Shown: in pieces, positions 55,075 to 64,000 of the stretch
Layout: each line of letters begins with the position of its first letter
How positions within the stretch are numbered: position 1 is the stretch's first letter
Source of the DNA: Micropterix aruncella
Lineage: Eukaryota; Arthropoda; Insecta; Lepidoptera; Micropterigidae
Direction: 5' to 3'
Assembly: GCA_944548615.1 (NCBI GenBank)
Contig: OX155967.1
Location: forward strand, 25,015,898-25,079,897
Length of the DNA stretch: 64,000 bases
Notes under the pieces: model-generated
Database searches by the model: none
Seen by the model: only the letters and a program-made list of their open reading frames with translations
Told to the model about the DNA's origin: nothing
Position numbers and translations under genes: made by a program

Positions 55075-55385
55075 GTTCTATCCTACCATTCCTAGTACAA
55101 AATCGAACGGAAATAAGCATGGATAAATAGTGTATTTTCTGTAATAAAAATATATTAAAAATTTTCTTTGAAAACGCTCTACCATCTGAATGTATTTGTT
55201 TTGTATATGTAAATGTATGTGTGCGTGTAACACGTGTGTAAGTTTGTTTTCGATCGACAGAATTAAAAAATACGATTCCGTTAATTTTATCCCAATGGAA
55301 AATGGTGACCTAGCCGGGAATCGAACCCGGAACCTCACAATATAAGATCAGGCGGTCTAACCACTATGCCACCGGGCCCGTGTAT
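55075..55385 (-). repeat. tRNA-derived SINE
   Basis: On the minus strand from 55380: GGGCCCGGTGGCATAGTGGT (A-box-like TGGCATAGTGG) and GGTTCCGGGTTCGATTCCCG (B box GGTTCGATTCC), then a body of about 230 bp with no tRNA features. The acceptor-stem halves (GGGCCCG and TAGGTCA) do not pair, so it is not a working tRNA gene but a Pol III-type SINE. It ends about 45 bp before the next collagen exon. Confidence 0.8.
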
Positions 55386-55429
55386 AATTCCATCCAAGCC
55401 CATGGTAACATTTGTGTGTTAATTTTCAG

Positions 55430-55537
55430 GGTCCTGCAGGCGCTCCCGGTATGCCTGGGCCTCAGGGTTATCCCGGAGGCCCTGGCCCAATTGGACTTCG
55501 AGGACTCCGCGGAGAAACCGGTTCAATTGGACAAGCG
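55430..55537 (+). CDS. COL9A1: Collagen IX-like Gly-X-Y exon, 12 triplets
   Basis: Acceptor AATTTTCAG, donor GCG/GTAAGT; 108 nt, the 54-bp multiple common in collagen genes. Encodes twelve uninterrupted triplets from GPAGAPGMPGPQGYPGG to GETGSIGQA. The exon starts on a Gly codon. Confidence 0.96.
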
Positions 55538-55602
55538 GTAAGTGTATCTTGAACATGTGTGGAAACGTAATATGTAATATTAATTACATTTTGTTTTATT
55601 AG

Positions 55603-55710
55603 GGTTCCCCAGGATTGCAAGGGTTTCCCGGAATCAGAGGTGTTCAAGGCCTGCCAGGGAGACCGGGAATGAACGGTCGGGATGGAGTACAAGGACCAAA
55701 AGGAGAACAG
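55603..55710 (+). CDS. COL9A1: Collagen IX-like Gly-X-Y exon, 12 triplets
   Basis: Acceptor TTTTATTAG, donor CAG/GTGCTG; 108 nt, separated by a 65-bp intron from the previous exon. Encodes GSPGLQGFPGIRGVQGLPG to GVQGPKGEQ without interruption. The donor GTGCTG is weaker than usual. Confidence 0.95.
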
Positions 55711-55799
55711 GTGCTGTATATTACGCGTTACTTATCAACTACTCTCGCCCTAGCAGAGCTTTCAACTGTGTCGACTTGGACTTTTAAGTTAATGGGCCC

Positions 55800-56470
55800 T
55801 TGCTGAGTTGGCCACGAAGACCCATTCTGCTCAGGGTTGGTCACACTCACGGGTCAACACCTATCCGACGGCCTCCACGCATGAAGTGCGAGCCTGAGTA
55901 GGACTCTGACCTTATGGTCAGTTTCCCCCTGGGAATCAACCTCCTGGCGCTCCTGGACGGTCTGCGCATCGTGCTGCGTAAGCCAATCGACTGTGCACTC
56001 TGACTAACAGTCGGGGGAGTCTGGAAGAAGTACTGTTTCCTATAGAGCGGGGGTGGTTGCGGACCTTACGGCGACTGCTCTTGAAACGATTATCGGCTAT
56101 CCGATCCTGGGTGAATAGCCGGACAAAGGACGCTGTGGTCCACGATAGATTCGGTAAACACCGTTTCACCGTTTCGTAAGGGAGAGGACCGCGCAAGCGA
56201 CCTCGAACTCGTAACCAATCGAGAGACCGGAGTAATCTGGTCACAATTTTAAGTAAGGGCGTGAGTGTAAGCCCGCCGGGTAACACTCCTGGCTATCTCG
56301 CGGTTAAGGCGTTGGTCTCTTACGGGCTTGTGGCGTAACTAGATGGTGTACTGTTTTGTCCTCAAGTCTTCTGCGCTCACTCCAGGGAGATAGAACGACT
56401 AATCGTTAAAACTTCCTGAGGTGACGGGCTCGCCCGCTGTAGTCGACAACCCAAGTTGTGTCGACTTCGG
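55800..56470 (-). repeat. GC-rich dispersed repeat, copy 4
   Basis: Reverse-orientation copy with clear ends: it starts with GAGTTGGCCACGAAGACCCA and ends with GAGGTGACGGGCTCGCCCGC plus GTCGACAACCCAAGTTGTG. It matches 56565-57175 along most of its length. Frames on either strand are not protein-like. Confidence 0.8.
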
Positions 56471-56564
56471 CATTATTTATACCCGGCTAAAAACTCCGCC
56501 GGCAACTGAAAACTCCTCCGGAAACTATTATCAATAGTTCAACTCCTAGGGTTGTTAATGGATT

Positions 56565-57175
56565 TTTTTGGAGTTGGCCATGAAGACCCATTTCGTTCAG
56601 GGTCGGTCATACTCAAGGGTCAACACCCATCCGGCGGCCTTCACGCAGAAGAGAGAACCAGAGTAGGACTGTAGCCTGTGGGTCGGTCTCCCTTCCTGGA
56701 CGGTTTGCGTACCGTGCGTCGTCAGCCAATCGATTGTACACTCCGACTAACAGCCGGGGGAGTCTGGGAACAGTAACGTTTCCTATAGAGCGGGGGTGGT
56801 TGTTAACCTTAGGGCAACTGCGACCATTCGGCCACCCGACACCGGGTGAATGAGCCGGGCAAAGGATGCCGTGGACCGCGATATATTCGGTTGACACTGA
56901 ATCACCGCTTCATAAGGGAGAGGCCCGCGCGACCGACCTCGATCCTGTAACCAGTCATGAGGTAGGAGGTATCCTGAAGGTTAATTCCAGACGGAGATAT
57001 ACTTCCAAACTGGTAGTCAGGGAGCGAGGCTGACGCTGTATACCTTTCCCGGTGCCTCGCCGTAAGGCGTTAGCCTCTGACGAGCAGGTAGCGTAGCTAG
57101 ACTGTGAATTGTTTTTCGTCCCAAGTCTTCTGCGCGCGCTCACCTCACGGGAGACACAACGATAAATTTCAGGCT
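56565..57175 (-). repeat. GC-rich dispersed repeat, copy 5
   Basis: Begins GGAGTTGGCCATGAAGACCC and parallels copy 4 (GGTCAACACC-ATCCG, CAGCCAATCGATTGT, GACTAACAG-CGGGGGAGTCT, TTTCCTATAGAGCGGGGGTG). It ends with a TCACCTCACGGGAGACA stretch. Two copies lie head to tail between collagen exons. Confidence 0.8.
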
Positions 57176-57389
57176 GCATTAGCACAGAGTTTAACTAATG
57201 CCACAAATGCGCCATTACCTATAAACACTACGATTCCCATCGTTGTATCTGCTATTTCAACCGTGTCTTTACTATATTTCCAATCCTTGTGTCATCGCTT
57301 TTAAGTTTTCCTTTTCTGACGTATCCACCGGCTAGCGGAGTATCATTTCTTATTACAAGAAACGTTTTATCATGAATATTTTTACACAG

Positions 57390-57539
57390 GGCATACCAGG
57401 ACCTTACGGACCAAGAGGAGAGCGAGGATACGAAGGTCTTCCGGGTATTTCTGGTCCCCCTGGCCCTAGAGGACCTCCTGGTGTGGGAAATAACATCGGA
57501 GAACTCGTTGCTGGACCTACCGGGCCTGTCGGACCCCAG
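57390..57539 (+). CDS. COL9A1: Collagen IX-like Gly-X-Y exon with one interruption
   Basis: Acceptor TTTTTACACAG, donor CAG/GTAACT; 50 codons. Ten triplets from [19 protein letters not shown] to GPPG are followed by [10 protein letters not shown], which breaks the Gly-every-third rule, then GPTGPVGPQ. Such imperfections are usual in FACIT and non-fibrillar collagens. Confidence 0.95.
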
Positions 57540-57768
57540 GTAACTTAAATGTTAGGCCTCAATTTGTCTAGGAATTTTATTGTAATTGAAGTAATTAAAA
57601 TGGAAATATTTTGAACTATCTCAGGAACGACTTAACATGGATTTAACAGTTCAAACCGTAAAAGCAGTTGCTTGAAATAGTGCAGAATATTGAACTTTGG
57701 AAATATTAAACTACCAGACGATAAATTCATAGTAGAAGAATAATACAGAAGTGTATGTTTTATCGAAG

Positions 57769-57912
57769 GGTCCACGCGGTGGCGAAGGTGCCCCAGGTCT
57801 TCGCGGTTATCCTGGTCAATCGGGTCCCCCCGGTATTCCGGGAAGAGATGGCACACCGGGAGAGAAAGGAGAATCCGGATCGCCCGGGTCACGTGGTTAC
57901 ATTGGCCCTCCT
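57769..57912 (+). CDS. COL9A1: Collagen IX-like Gly-X-Y exon, 16 triplets
   Basis: Acceptor TTTTATCGAAG, donor CCT/GTAAGT; 48 codons, uninterrupted triplets from [19 protein letters not shown] to GSRGYIGPP. Contains [13 protein letters not shown], a charged stretch. Confidence 0.95.
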
Positions 57913-58014
57913 GTAAGTAAAATATTTATATATATACAGGGAGGCAGAATCTAATATTTTTCAAAAAACAAACTCATAATTTTCAAAAAAATATCAAAAT
58001 TTTTGAGTTTTTTA

Positions 58015-58175
58015 ACTTTTTGGCTACGTAACGACTAAATTTGGTTGCATATCAGAAAACCGTTGACTACGTAACGACCAATATTGGCGGCTTGCTCCCG
58101 GTAACCAAATTTGATTGCATATCAGAACACCGTTGACTACGTAACGACCAATATTGGCAGCTTGCTCCCGGAGCG
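58015..58175. repeat. ~80-bp tandem duplication
   Basis: GCATATCAGAA-ACCGTTGACT, ACGTAACGACCAATATTGGC and GCTTGCTCCCGG occur twice about 75-80 bp apart, with a partial third copy at the left edge. Non-coding intron. Confidence 0.85.
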
Positions 58176-58469
58176 CACAGTAATATTATTTTCTAATTCG
58201 AACGCATCCTAAAATCCATACTAAATATCTCAATATTACCATAGATACATAGACGGCCGCTTGAATAATTTCGCGAGTCATTTCGGGGATATTTCTGCTA
58301 AAATTCCATTGTCAAACATCATCATTTTTTTTATCGAGAAATCATCAAATATTTTATTACTTTTTATGAGCTCATATTCTGAGTATTTTTGTATGTAAAT
58401 AAGAAAAACGAAATACTGTCTTTGATAGAGAATTTAATAAAGATCAAAATTTCGAGATCAGTATTTACA

Positions 58470-58764
58470 ATTTATAAATAGGGTTCCGTATTTTTCCGTA
58501 AGACAAATACAAGTTAGAAATGCCGAGTTTTTTTTTCACTTTTTCGACTTTCTGATATTTATTCATAATTATCTAATTGTTTTACAAAATGAGATTTCAA
58601 TATTCTATATATGAATCAATGCAATCATTGCATAGTTATTCTTTTTATAATTACCATAGTACTTCCATATTTATAGTACTTTTTGTCGAGCGCGGCGATA
58701 TTGCAAAAAAATTCAATAAATTGCCGCGGTCTGCCATGAAATTATGCCGCTACTCGAAGGGTTG
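58470..58764 (+). mobile_element. Right part of a TTAA-type piggyBac-like element
   Basis: 58560-58700 is the conserved right-half segment shared with the elements at 4953, 9029 and 12519. The right end CTACTCGAAGGGTTGA carries TTGA where others have TTAA. The left end was not identified, so this is an old or partial copy. Confidence 0.6.
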
Positions 58765-59090
58765 AATAATACTGATTTTCGTTACATTTCAAGTATACAA
58801 ATATACAAGGCTTTTTATCATACAATATACAGGCTAAAAATATACAAGGCAAAATATTTATCATAATGTAGAAGAGGCTGAATGTAGCCTTCGATTTAGA
58901 AGCCAATGCTAAGCAAACGTCGATTTGAAATCGCGACTAAAAAATCTTCGAAATCACGAGAGAAACAAGAGCTACACGGCTATCAGACGTAAACTGCGCC
59001 ATTTAGGCCGTTCTTAGTTAAGACCTTGAACAGGACCCATCCGTCATGACACTTGTAGAAACGGAATACGAAAAAGGGTCTAGACGTTGC

Positions 59091-59339
59091 TTAACCCCTC
59101 AAATGAATGGCGATTAGCTCGGGTTGCCTACTGCAAAATGTTTATAAATTTATATTTACATTTACATTTACATTTACATAGAGCGGGGTTTACTATAGAG
59201 CTATAGCATTACTATAGAGCGGATTACTATAAAGCGGCGCACATTTACATTTATATTTACATTTATATAAATTTATATACATTTTGTATACATTTTGCCA
59301 AGGCATCCCTTAAGGGACGCCTCACATTTGAGGGGTTAA
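59091..59339 (+). mobile_element. TTAA-bounded MITE E (249 bp)
   Basis: Left end TTAACCCCTCAAATG, right end CATTTGAGGGGTTAA; inverted repeat of 15 bp including TTAA. From the right end, a perfect 12-bp palindrome TCCCTTAAGGGA starts 22 nt from the TTAA, the same spacing as in elements A to C. The interior is made of ATTTAC words and CTATAGAGCGG repeats. Confidence 0.85.
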
Positions 59340-59581
59340 CGTCAATTTAAGAGTCTGGTAACCTACATAAGCACGCTTCAGTTAGGACCTATGTATAAAA
59401 GGGAATACGAAAACGTCAGTTCAAAATTAAGCGTCGTTTTAGCGCGTTGTTAGACCTCAAGCTAGGCACTTGCGAGAAATGGAATACAGGCAAGTAAGAA
59501 CTATAATTTAAAAAATGAGCCAGCGAACTTTTTTGTTATATCTATTTATTTTTTTACTGTTGCAATTTCCATTTATTCCAG

Positions 59582-59717
59582 GGTATCCCTGGGGAACCAG
59601 GAATAACTATTGGTGGTGCCAAAGGTGGATTACCAGGACTACCAGGAATTCCAGGACAAAAGGGGGAGAGAGGAGCTGATGGGTATATCGGACGCGATGG
59701 ACAAAAAGGGGAAAGAG
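59582..59717 (+). CDS. COL9A1: Collagen IX-like Gly-X-Y exon, last in window
   Basis: Acceptor TTTATTCCAG, donor AGAG/GTTTGT; 136 nt, 45 codons plus one base (phase 1, first base of a Gly codon). Encodes [19 protein letters not shown] (one interruption) and [19 protein letters not shown] then QKGERG. The gene must continue to the right; no certain further exon was found before 64000, because 59786-63805 is a transposon. Confidence 0.93.
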
Positions 59718-59785
59718 GTTTGTAGTTAGCTATGACGATTAATTGACATGACTTTTTTTTACTCACAAAGCTAGTGCCTTTTCAA

Positions 59786-62700
59786 AGCTGGGGATTTAGT
59801 GCGATGTACCCTGCATTTTGTGATTAAAGGCTCATACTTGGCACAATTGTTCCTTAGGCGGTCCTGAGTGGATTTAGACCGGGAGCCATCGGCGGCCACC
59901 CCGCGGGTGGCGGGGGGAGGGGATGGAAATTTGATTCCGCCGCGCGTCACTTTGAGCGTTTTATCTTTCGGACTATAAGTACTTGGGCAAGTTAGATATC
60001 ATTTTCGGGTAACTCAATGATAACAAATTCATTTCTGGAAGAAAAAAAATACCTATCCATAGAAAATATATGAAATAATTGGTAAAATCCAAAAATCGTT
60101 GACATCTTTTTTTTACTTATACGAAGTTTACTTTTTAACCATAAGAGTTATCGGTATGAAAAAAATATATTCTGACAGCCACACTTACTTGAATTACAGA
60201 CATATATTTTTTATTCGACTGATATGGTAAAATGTGAGTGAAAAAAAATATAATTCATCGCACGGCAGACCGGCGTATTACGTCCGTTACGTAGAGACGG
60301 GCATCGACCCAAGTTAGATAATTACTTATCGGATTATTTAGTTTCTGCGATTGGCCAGTGAGTTAAAAACAAGAAGTACAATCGTTATTATTATTATGAT
60401 AACTATATTATTATTGTTTTTACTATTTAATAAAAATAATTCATCATTCACACACCGTACTAACTGATATTTGTGCACATACCTTAAATACTCTAAGTAT
60501 TAAGTTGTCTGCAATCCCTACCACTTCGTTGTAAAAATAATAGTAAGTATTATATACATATGATATAAGCACATACCTACCCATAATTACTTAATTGCTA
60601 GGAGAAACTATTAAAACACTGAAAATTGGCTATTCTTTTGAATGCCTATTTTCAATTTTTTCATTTCATTTCAGGTGAAACAGGGGCAACAACCTGGGTT
60701 TTTGTGGCCCTATAAGTGTAAAATGTATGGGCTATGACTTTACAAATTTTATACCAATTTAGATGATGAATTTGTACTTTTAGTTTTTAAATGTATGATT
60801 AACTTTAATCTTATTATTTAACACTTTACTGACTATTTTGTATATTAGGGTACTTTCAACAACTTTTAGTACGTTTTCGAACCTACTCGAATTATTGACT
60901 ATTTCAATTATTAGGCTTCTATTTTGATTATTTAATTTTTTACTGACTATTTTAGTTAGTATGATGATTGCCTCTTAGTAGGTACCCATTAAGATTATTG
61001 ACTCTTTTAATTAATAAGCCTTTATTTGGTTTTGTAATAAGATTTTACAATAAATAACTTTTAGTAGGTTCCAATGTTTCTAAGATACTATTTATCCAAT
61101 CTAATAGCTAAATTATTAACAACCTATGTATGTTAAGTAAAGATTAGAGTAGTAATTAGATTTACTACCTAATTTACTACCAAATATTTTGCCACGTCCA
61201 AGAGCGGTTTTTAGCCACCAATTGGACACGACGTAAATGTTATGTATGTTATATACTTAATATATGCTATCTAAACAAACATTATAATTGTTACCTAAGG
61301 CATTCGCAATATCATGACAGCAGAAGTACTTTCCAGTACCTTTGTGTTTTCCAGTACCTCTGTGCACCCACAGCTTCTCAAGCTGGGTAATTGTGGTAAT
61401 TTGCCTTTCTGCTGCTGCTGGTCTGCGAAGCCAGTATCCATAGTCAATAGCATAATTTTTGTCAAGCCATGAGTGACAGTGTTAGATACATGCACCATCA
61501 TGCGAGTGTCCACATCTTCGTGGTTACGTATCACGTAACCACGAAGAAGCGTACGCTTTGTATCACGTGTGATATTGGTTAAAATATTTGGTCCACCCAT
61601 GTTGCAAACTTCCTTGCCGTTGTCAGAGCAAACAATCCTTCCTTAAGGAATTGTTTATCATCAAATTGGCCTAACCTTTAGATAGTTTCGTCGTAGCAGT
61701 GACCCATGTTCTTTGAATGTTTCCTCTGTTAATATTTTTTTATGCTTTCATTGTTATACGTCCCAAACCATATCTACTTTTGAAACCCTGTTCTTTGCAG
61801 AGAAATGGTATACATACTGGTGTACCTATTCTCCAAAGTCTTCCTATATCCTGAACTCAGCATGTAGACTAATGCAAATCAATGTAGAGTGTTCGCTCGT
61901 GTGGGGCGTTTGGAACGGTTGCAGTGCCAAAAATACTAGTAATCGATTTTAGTAGGTCTGACCTTGTTCCAGATCGCAATTTACCCATTGAAGAAAGTGC
62001 TGGAGGACTGGCTTGGTTTTCTTGTGCCAAGAATGAATCGAAATCTTCTACTCTGTGCTCACAGGTTGCAATATAAAGTTTGCTGAATAGACTGCAGTCA
62101 TTCTCAAGGCCTCTTATTTTTGCTTTCATTTTGCTCTCACTCTTTTTTTACGTATTTTAATAACTTGTATAATTATATTGTGTATATACTTGTTGTATAA
62201 TGAGACATCATTAAGTTTGGTTGGATCCAGTAAACTTTTTTTATAGTTTATGTGTAATCTTCCTTTACAAATGTTATGTATTTAGGAGCAATAGCTTTAC
62301 AAGATCAAAAACTCTTTGCCGCTTTTTTCTATATTGAATACTGCATTTACAACTTCAATACATAGAAGTCTGGAGACTGTTCGACAAAAGGATTTCCTGG
62401 AGTATTTATTGTAGCTACCGGTGATTGCAGGTCTAGAATAAAGTTCTTCTTATTTGCGGCAGTGTCAGAAAGATGGCTGCCGTGTTCAGCTGTTCTCCGT
62501 AACAAAACATCCGGCTCAAAACTGTAAACGGTATACCAATTCAGGTCCAGCGAGAAGCCACTTAGTCAGGGTTTTCAGTCAAACCAATCAATTCTGTGAT
62601 GTGTAAAATAATATTATGTTGCATAATGAAGAAGTAATCACAAACTATTTAGCGTAAAGATGAATGTAAGTGTAAAAATAGGTCCTACCTATGTACATCT

Positions 62701-63805
62701 CCTTTTAATGTGGCACTCATTTGCTCATGTGCTTGGTCCAAAGCCATCCCCGTAAACTTGCGATCGCTTTTTCGACCCAACTATTACACATTTTCAAAGT
62801 GCTTTAATAATTCTCCGTGCGGCAGATAAATTCTTTCACTGTTTACTACTAAACTGAGTGGATGGACCAAAAGGTCACCAAAGGAGCGGGCACTGTTTGC
62901 TCAAAAGAGCGAGTAGTGCCCGCGCCGCTCTGCAGCTTGACGAACTTATCAACGCATTATAACGTATGGTAAAATGCCCTCCCTTATGTAATTAAGTAGG
63001 TATGGGTAGGTATGTACTTGTATATACTACTTACTATTATTTTTTCGACGAAATAGTAGGGATTACAGAAAAAATAATACTTACGTAAGTATTTAAGGTA
63101 TGTTAAGCACAAGTAATTAGGTACGGTGTGTGAATGATGAATTATTTTTATTAAATAGAAAAAACAATAATAATATAATTATCATACTAATTATTACCAT
63201 TGTACTTGTTATTTTCAACTCACTAACCTATCGCAGAAACTAAATAATCCTATAAGTACTTATCTAACTTCGCTCGATGCCCGTATCTACTTAGCAGGCG
63301 TAATACACCGGTCTGCCGTGCGATGAATTATATTTTTTTCACTCACTTTTTACCATGGCACTCCAATAAAATATATATTGGTGTAATTAAGATAAGTGTG
63401 GCTTTCGGAATATATTTTTTGAATACCGCTACCTCTTATGGTTAAAAAGTAAACTTTAAATATGTAAAAAAAATATGTTAATGATTTTTGGATGTTACCA
63501 ATTATTTCATATTTTTTCTATGGACCGGTATTTTTTTTCTTCTATAAATGAATTCCTTATCATTGAGTTACCCAGAAATGATATCTCACTTGCCCTAGTA
63601 CCTATAGTCCGAGAGATATAGGGCTCAAAGTGACGCGCGGCGGAATCAAACTTCCACCCCCTCCCCCCGCCACCCGCAGGGTGGCCCCCAATGGCTCCCG
63701 GTCTAAATCCACTCAGGACCACCTAAGAAACAATTGTGCCAAGTATGAGCCTTTAATCACAAAATGCAGGGTTCCCATACAAACTGTTGCACTAAATCCC
63801 CAGCT
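59786..63805 (-). mobile_element. 4-kb DNA element with ~820-bp terminal inverted repeats
   Basis: Outer ends AGCTGGGGATTTAGTGC (59786) and GCACTAAATCCCCAGCT (63805) are exact complements. Left arm to about 60605 and right arm from about 62985 match almost throughout, e.g. TTTGTGATTAAAGGCTCATA, CTGAGTGGATTTAGACCGGG and ATTCATCATTCACACACCGT. Arms have diverged by indels and substitutions, more in the inner part. The 2.4-kb centre has only decayed coding sequence on the minus strand. AGCT at both ends could be target duplication or part of the repeat. The superfamily is not assigned. Confidence 0.8.
61295..62129 (-). pseudogene. Decayed transposon-associated protein gene
   Basis: Minus strand, from the right: MKAKIRGLENDCSLFSKLYI then ENQASPPALSSMGKLRSGTR then SDLLKSI; further left, after frame breaks, NHEDVDTRMMVHVSNTVTHG and LTKIMLLTMDTGFAD. 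I recognise the CSLFS-LYI...F..EN...PPSLS..GKLR.G.KSDLL pattern and the H-E-ADTR...H......V.I.T-DTD pattern from a widespread family of uncharacterised invertebrate proteins that often lie in mobile DNA; I know no function for it. Several frameshifts show that it is dead. Confidence 0.6.
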
Positions 63806-64000
63806 ATTATCCGACTTCAAAAAAGGAGGAGGTTGTCTATTCGGTTGTATTTTTTTAATGTTATTACCTCAGAGCTCTTCTATTTGTGAAACGATTTGAA
63901 AATTCTTTTTTTATTTGCAAGGATATACTTGCAGATTGGTCCCATTTTTATCAAAATCCTGTTCTGGTGATGGGATCCATGAGGAATTGAGGGAACTCCT
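63806..64000. other. Intron or intergenic sequence at the right edge
   Basis: Short unassigned sequence beyond the inverted repeat. No collagen exon is visible. Confidence 0.4.

Noticed and set aside
55310..55383. Possible functional tRNA gene (A and B boxes on the minus strand)
   Set aside because: The acceptor-stem halves do not pair and non-tRNA body sequence follows, so it is a SINE head.

Overview
This is a eukaryotic window, most likely from a lepidopteran insect. The intron-rich genes, AT-rich introns, long (TA)n arrays, tRNA-derived SINEs, CR1/Jockey-type LINEs, a BEL/Pao element, Tc1-type relics and many TTAA-bounded piggyBac-like elements all fit that group. Species cannot be named from sequence alone. 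One assembly gap of 200 N lies at 17506-17705.

Two host genes are supported, both running past the window edges. On the minus strand, two exons (13678-13817 and 996-1134) encode an Ala/Pro-rich linker and a KH domain with a GRGG loop, as in the FUBP/KHSRP family (Drosophila Psi). They join in phase across a 12.5 kb intron. On the plus strand, ten exons from 35788 to 59717 encode a collagen alpha-1(IX)-like chain: a thrombospondin-N-like NC4 domain (four exons), a short hinge exon with two Cys, and Gly-X-Y exons. All ten join in phase. The 5' end with the signal peptide and the 3' end are not seen.

Almost everything else is mobile DNA in introns or between the genes. From left to right: 0-3.3 kb, microsatellites, a GC-rich dispersed repeat and a 417-bp tandem duplication; 5-15 kb, four complete TTAA-bounded elements, a reverse transcriptase fragment and a Tc1 relic; 15.9-17.2 and 19.3-19.8 kb, 3' ends of an R2/NeSL-like LINE; 20.3-23.8 kb, a multi-exon transposase-like gene (tnp2/CACTA resemblance) with a 600-codon intact ORF but a frameshifted upstream exon; 23.8-26.9 kb, two large palindromes, a 407-bp tandem duplication and a 24-bp-periodic array; 27.66-32.46 kb, a 4.8-kb LINE with intact ORF2, nested in an older repeat with a 5-bp target duplication; 32.8-34.8 kb, hairpin elements. 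Inside the collagen gene: a transposase relic split by a solo LTR, a LINE split by a MITE, a 620-bp tandem array, four GC-rich repeat copies, a complete BEL/Pao element (46604-54134) and a 4-kb element with ~820-bp inverted repeats (59786-63805).

Most notable observations: (1) the TTAA elements share a fixed subterminal layout, a short palindrome 22 nt from the TTAA and a second one 43 nt further in. The palindrome sequence differs between elements while its dyad symmetry is mostly kept, as expected for transposase-binding sites of differing specificity. (2) The BEL/Pao element has a full 3' LTR, but its 5' LTR lost about 510 bp of U3 and carries instead a 73-bp inverted copy of the U5 end, joined at a 6-nt microhomology and flanked by a perfect 5-bp target duplication. 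It was apparently integrated with two U5 ends.
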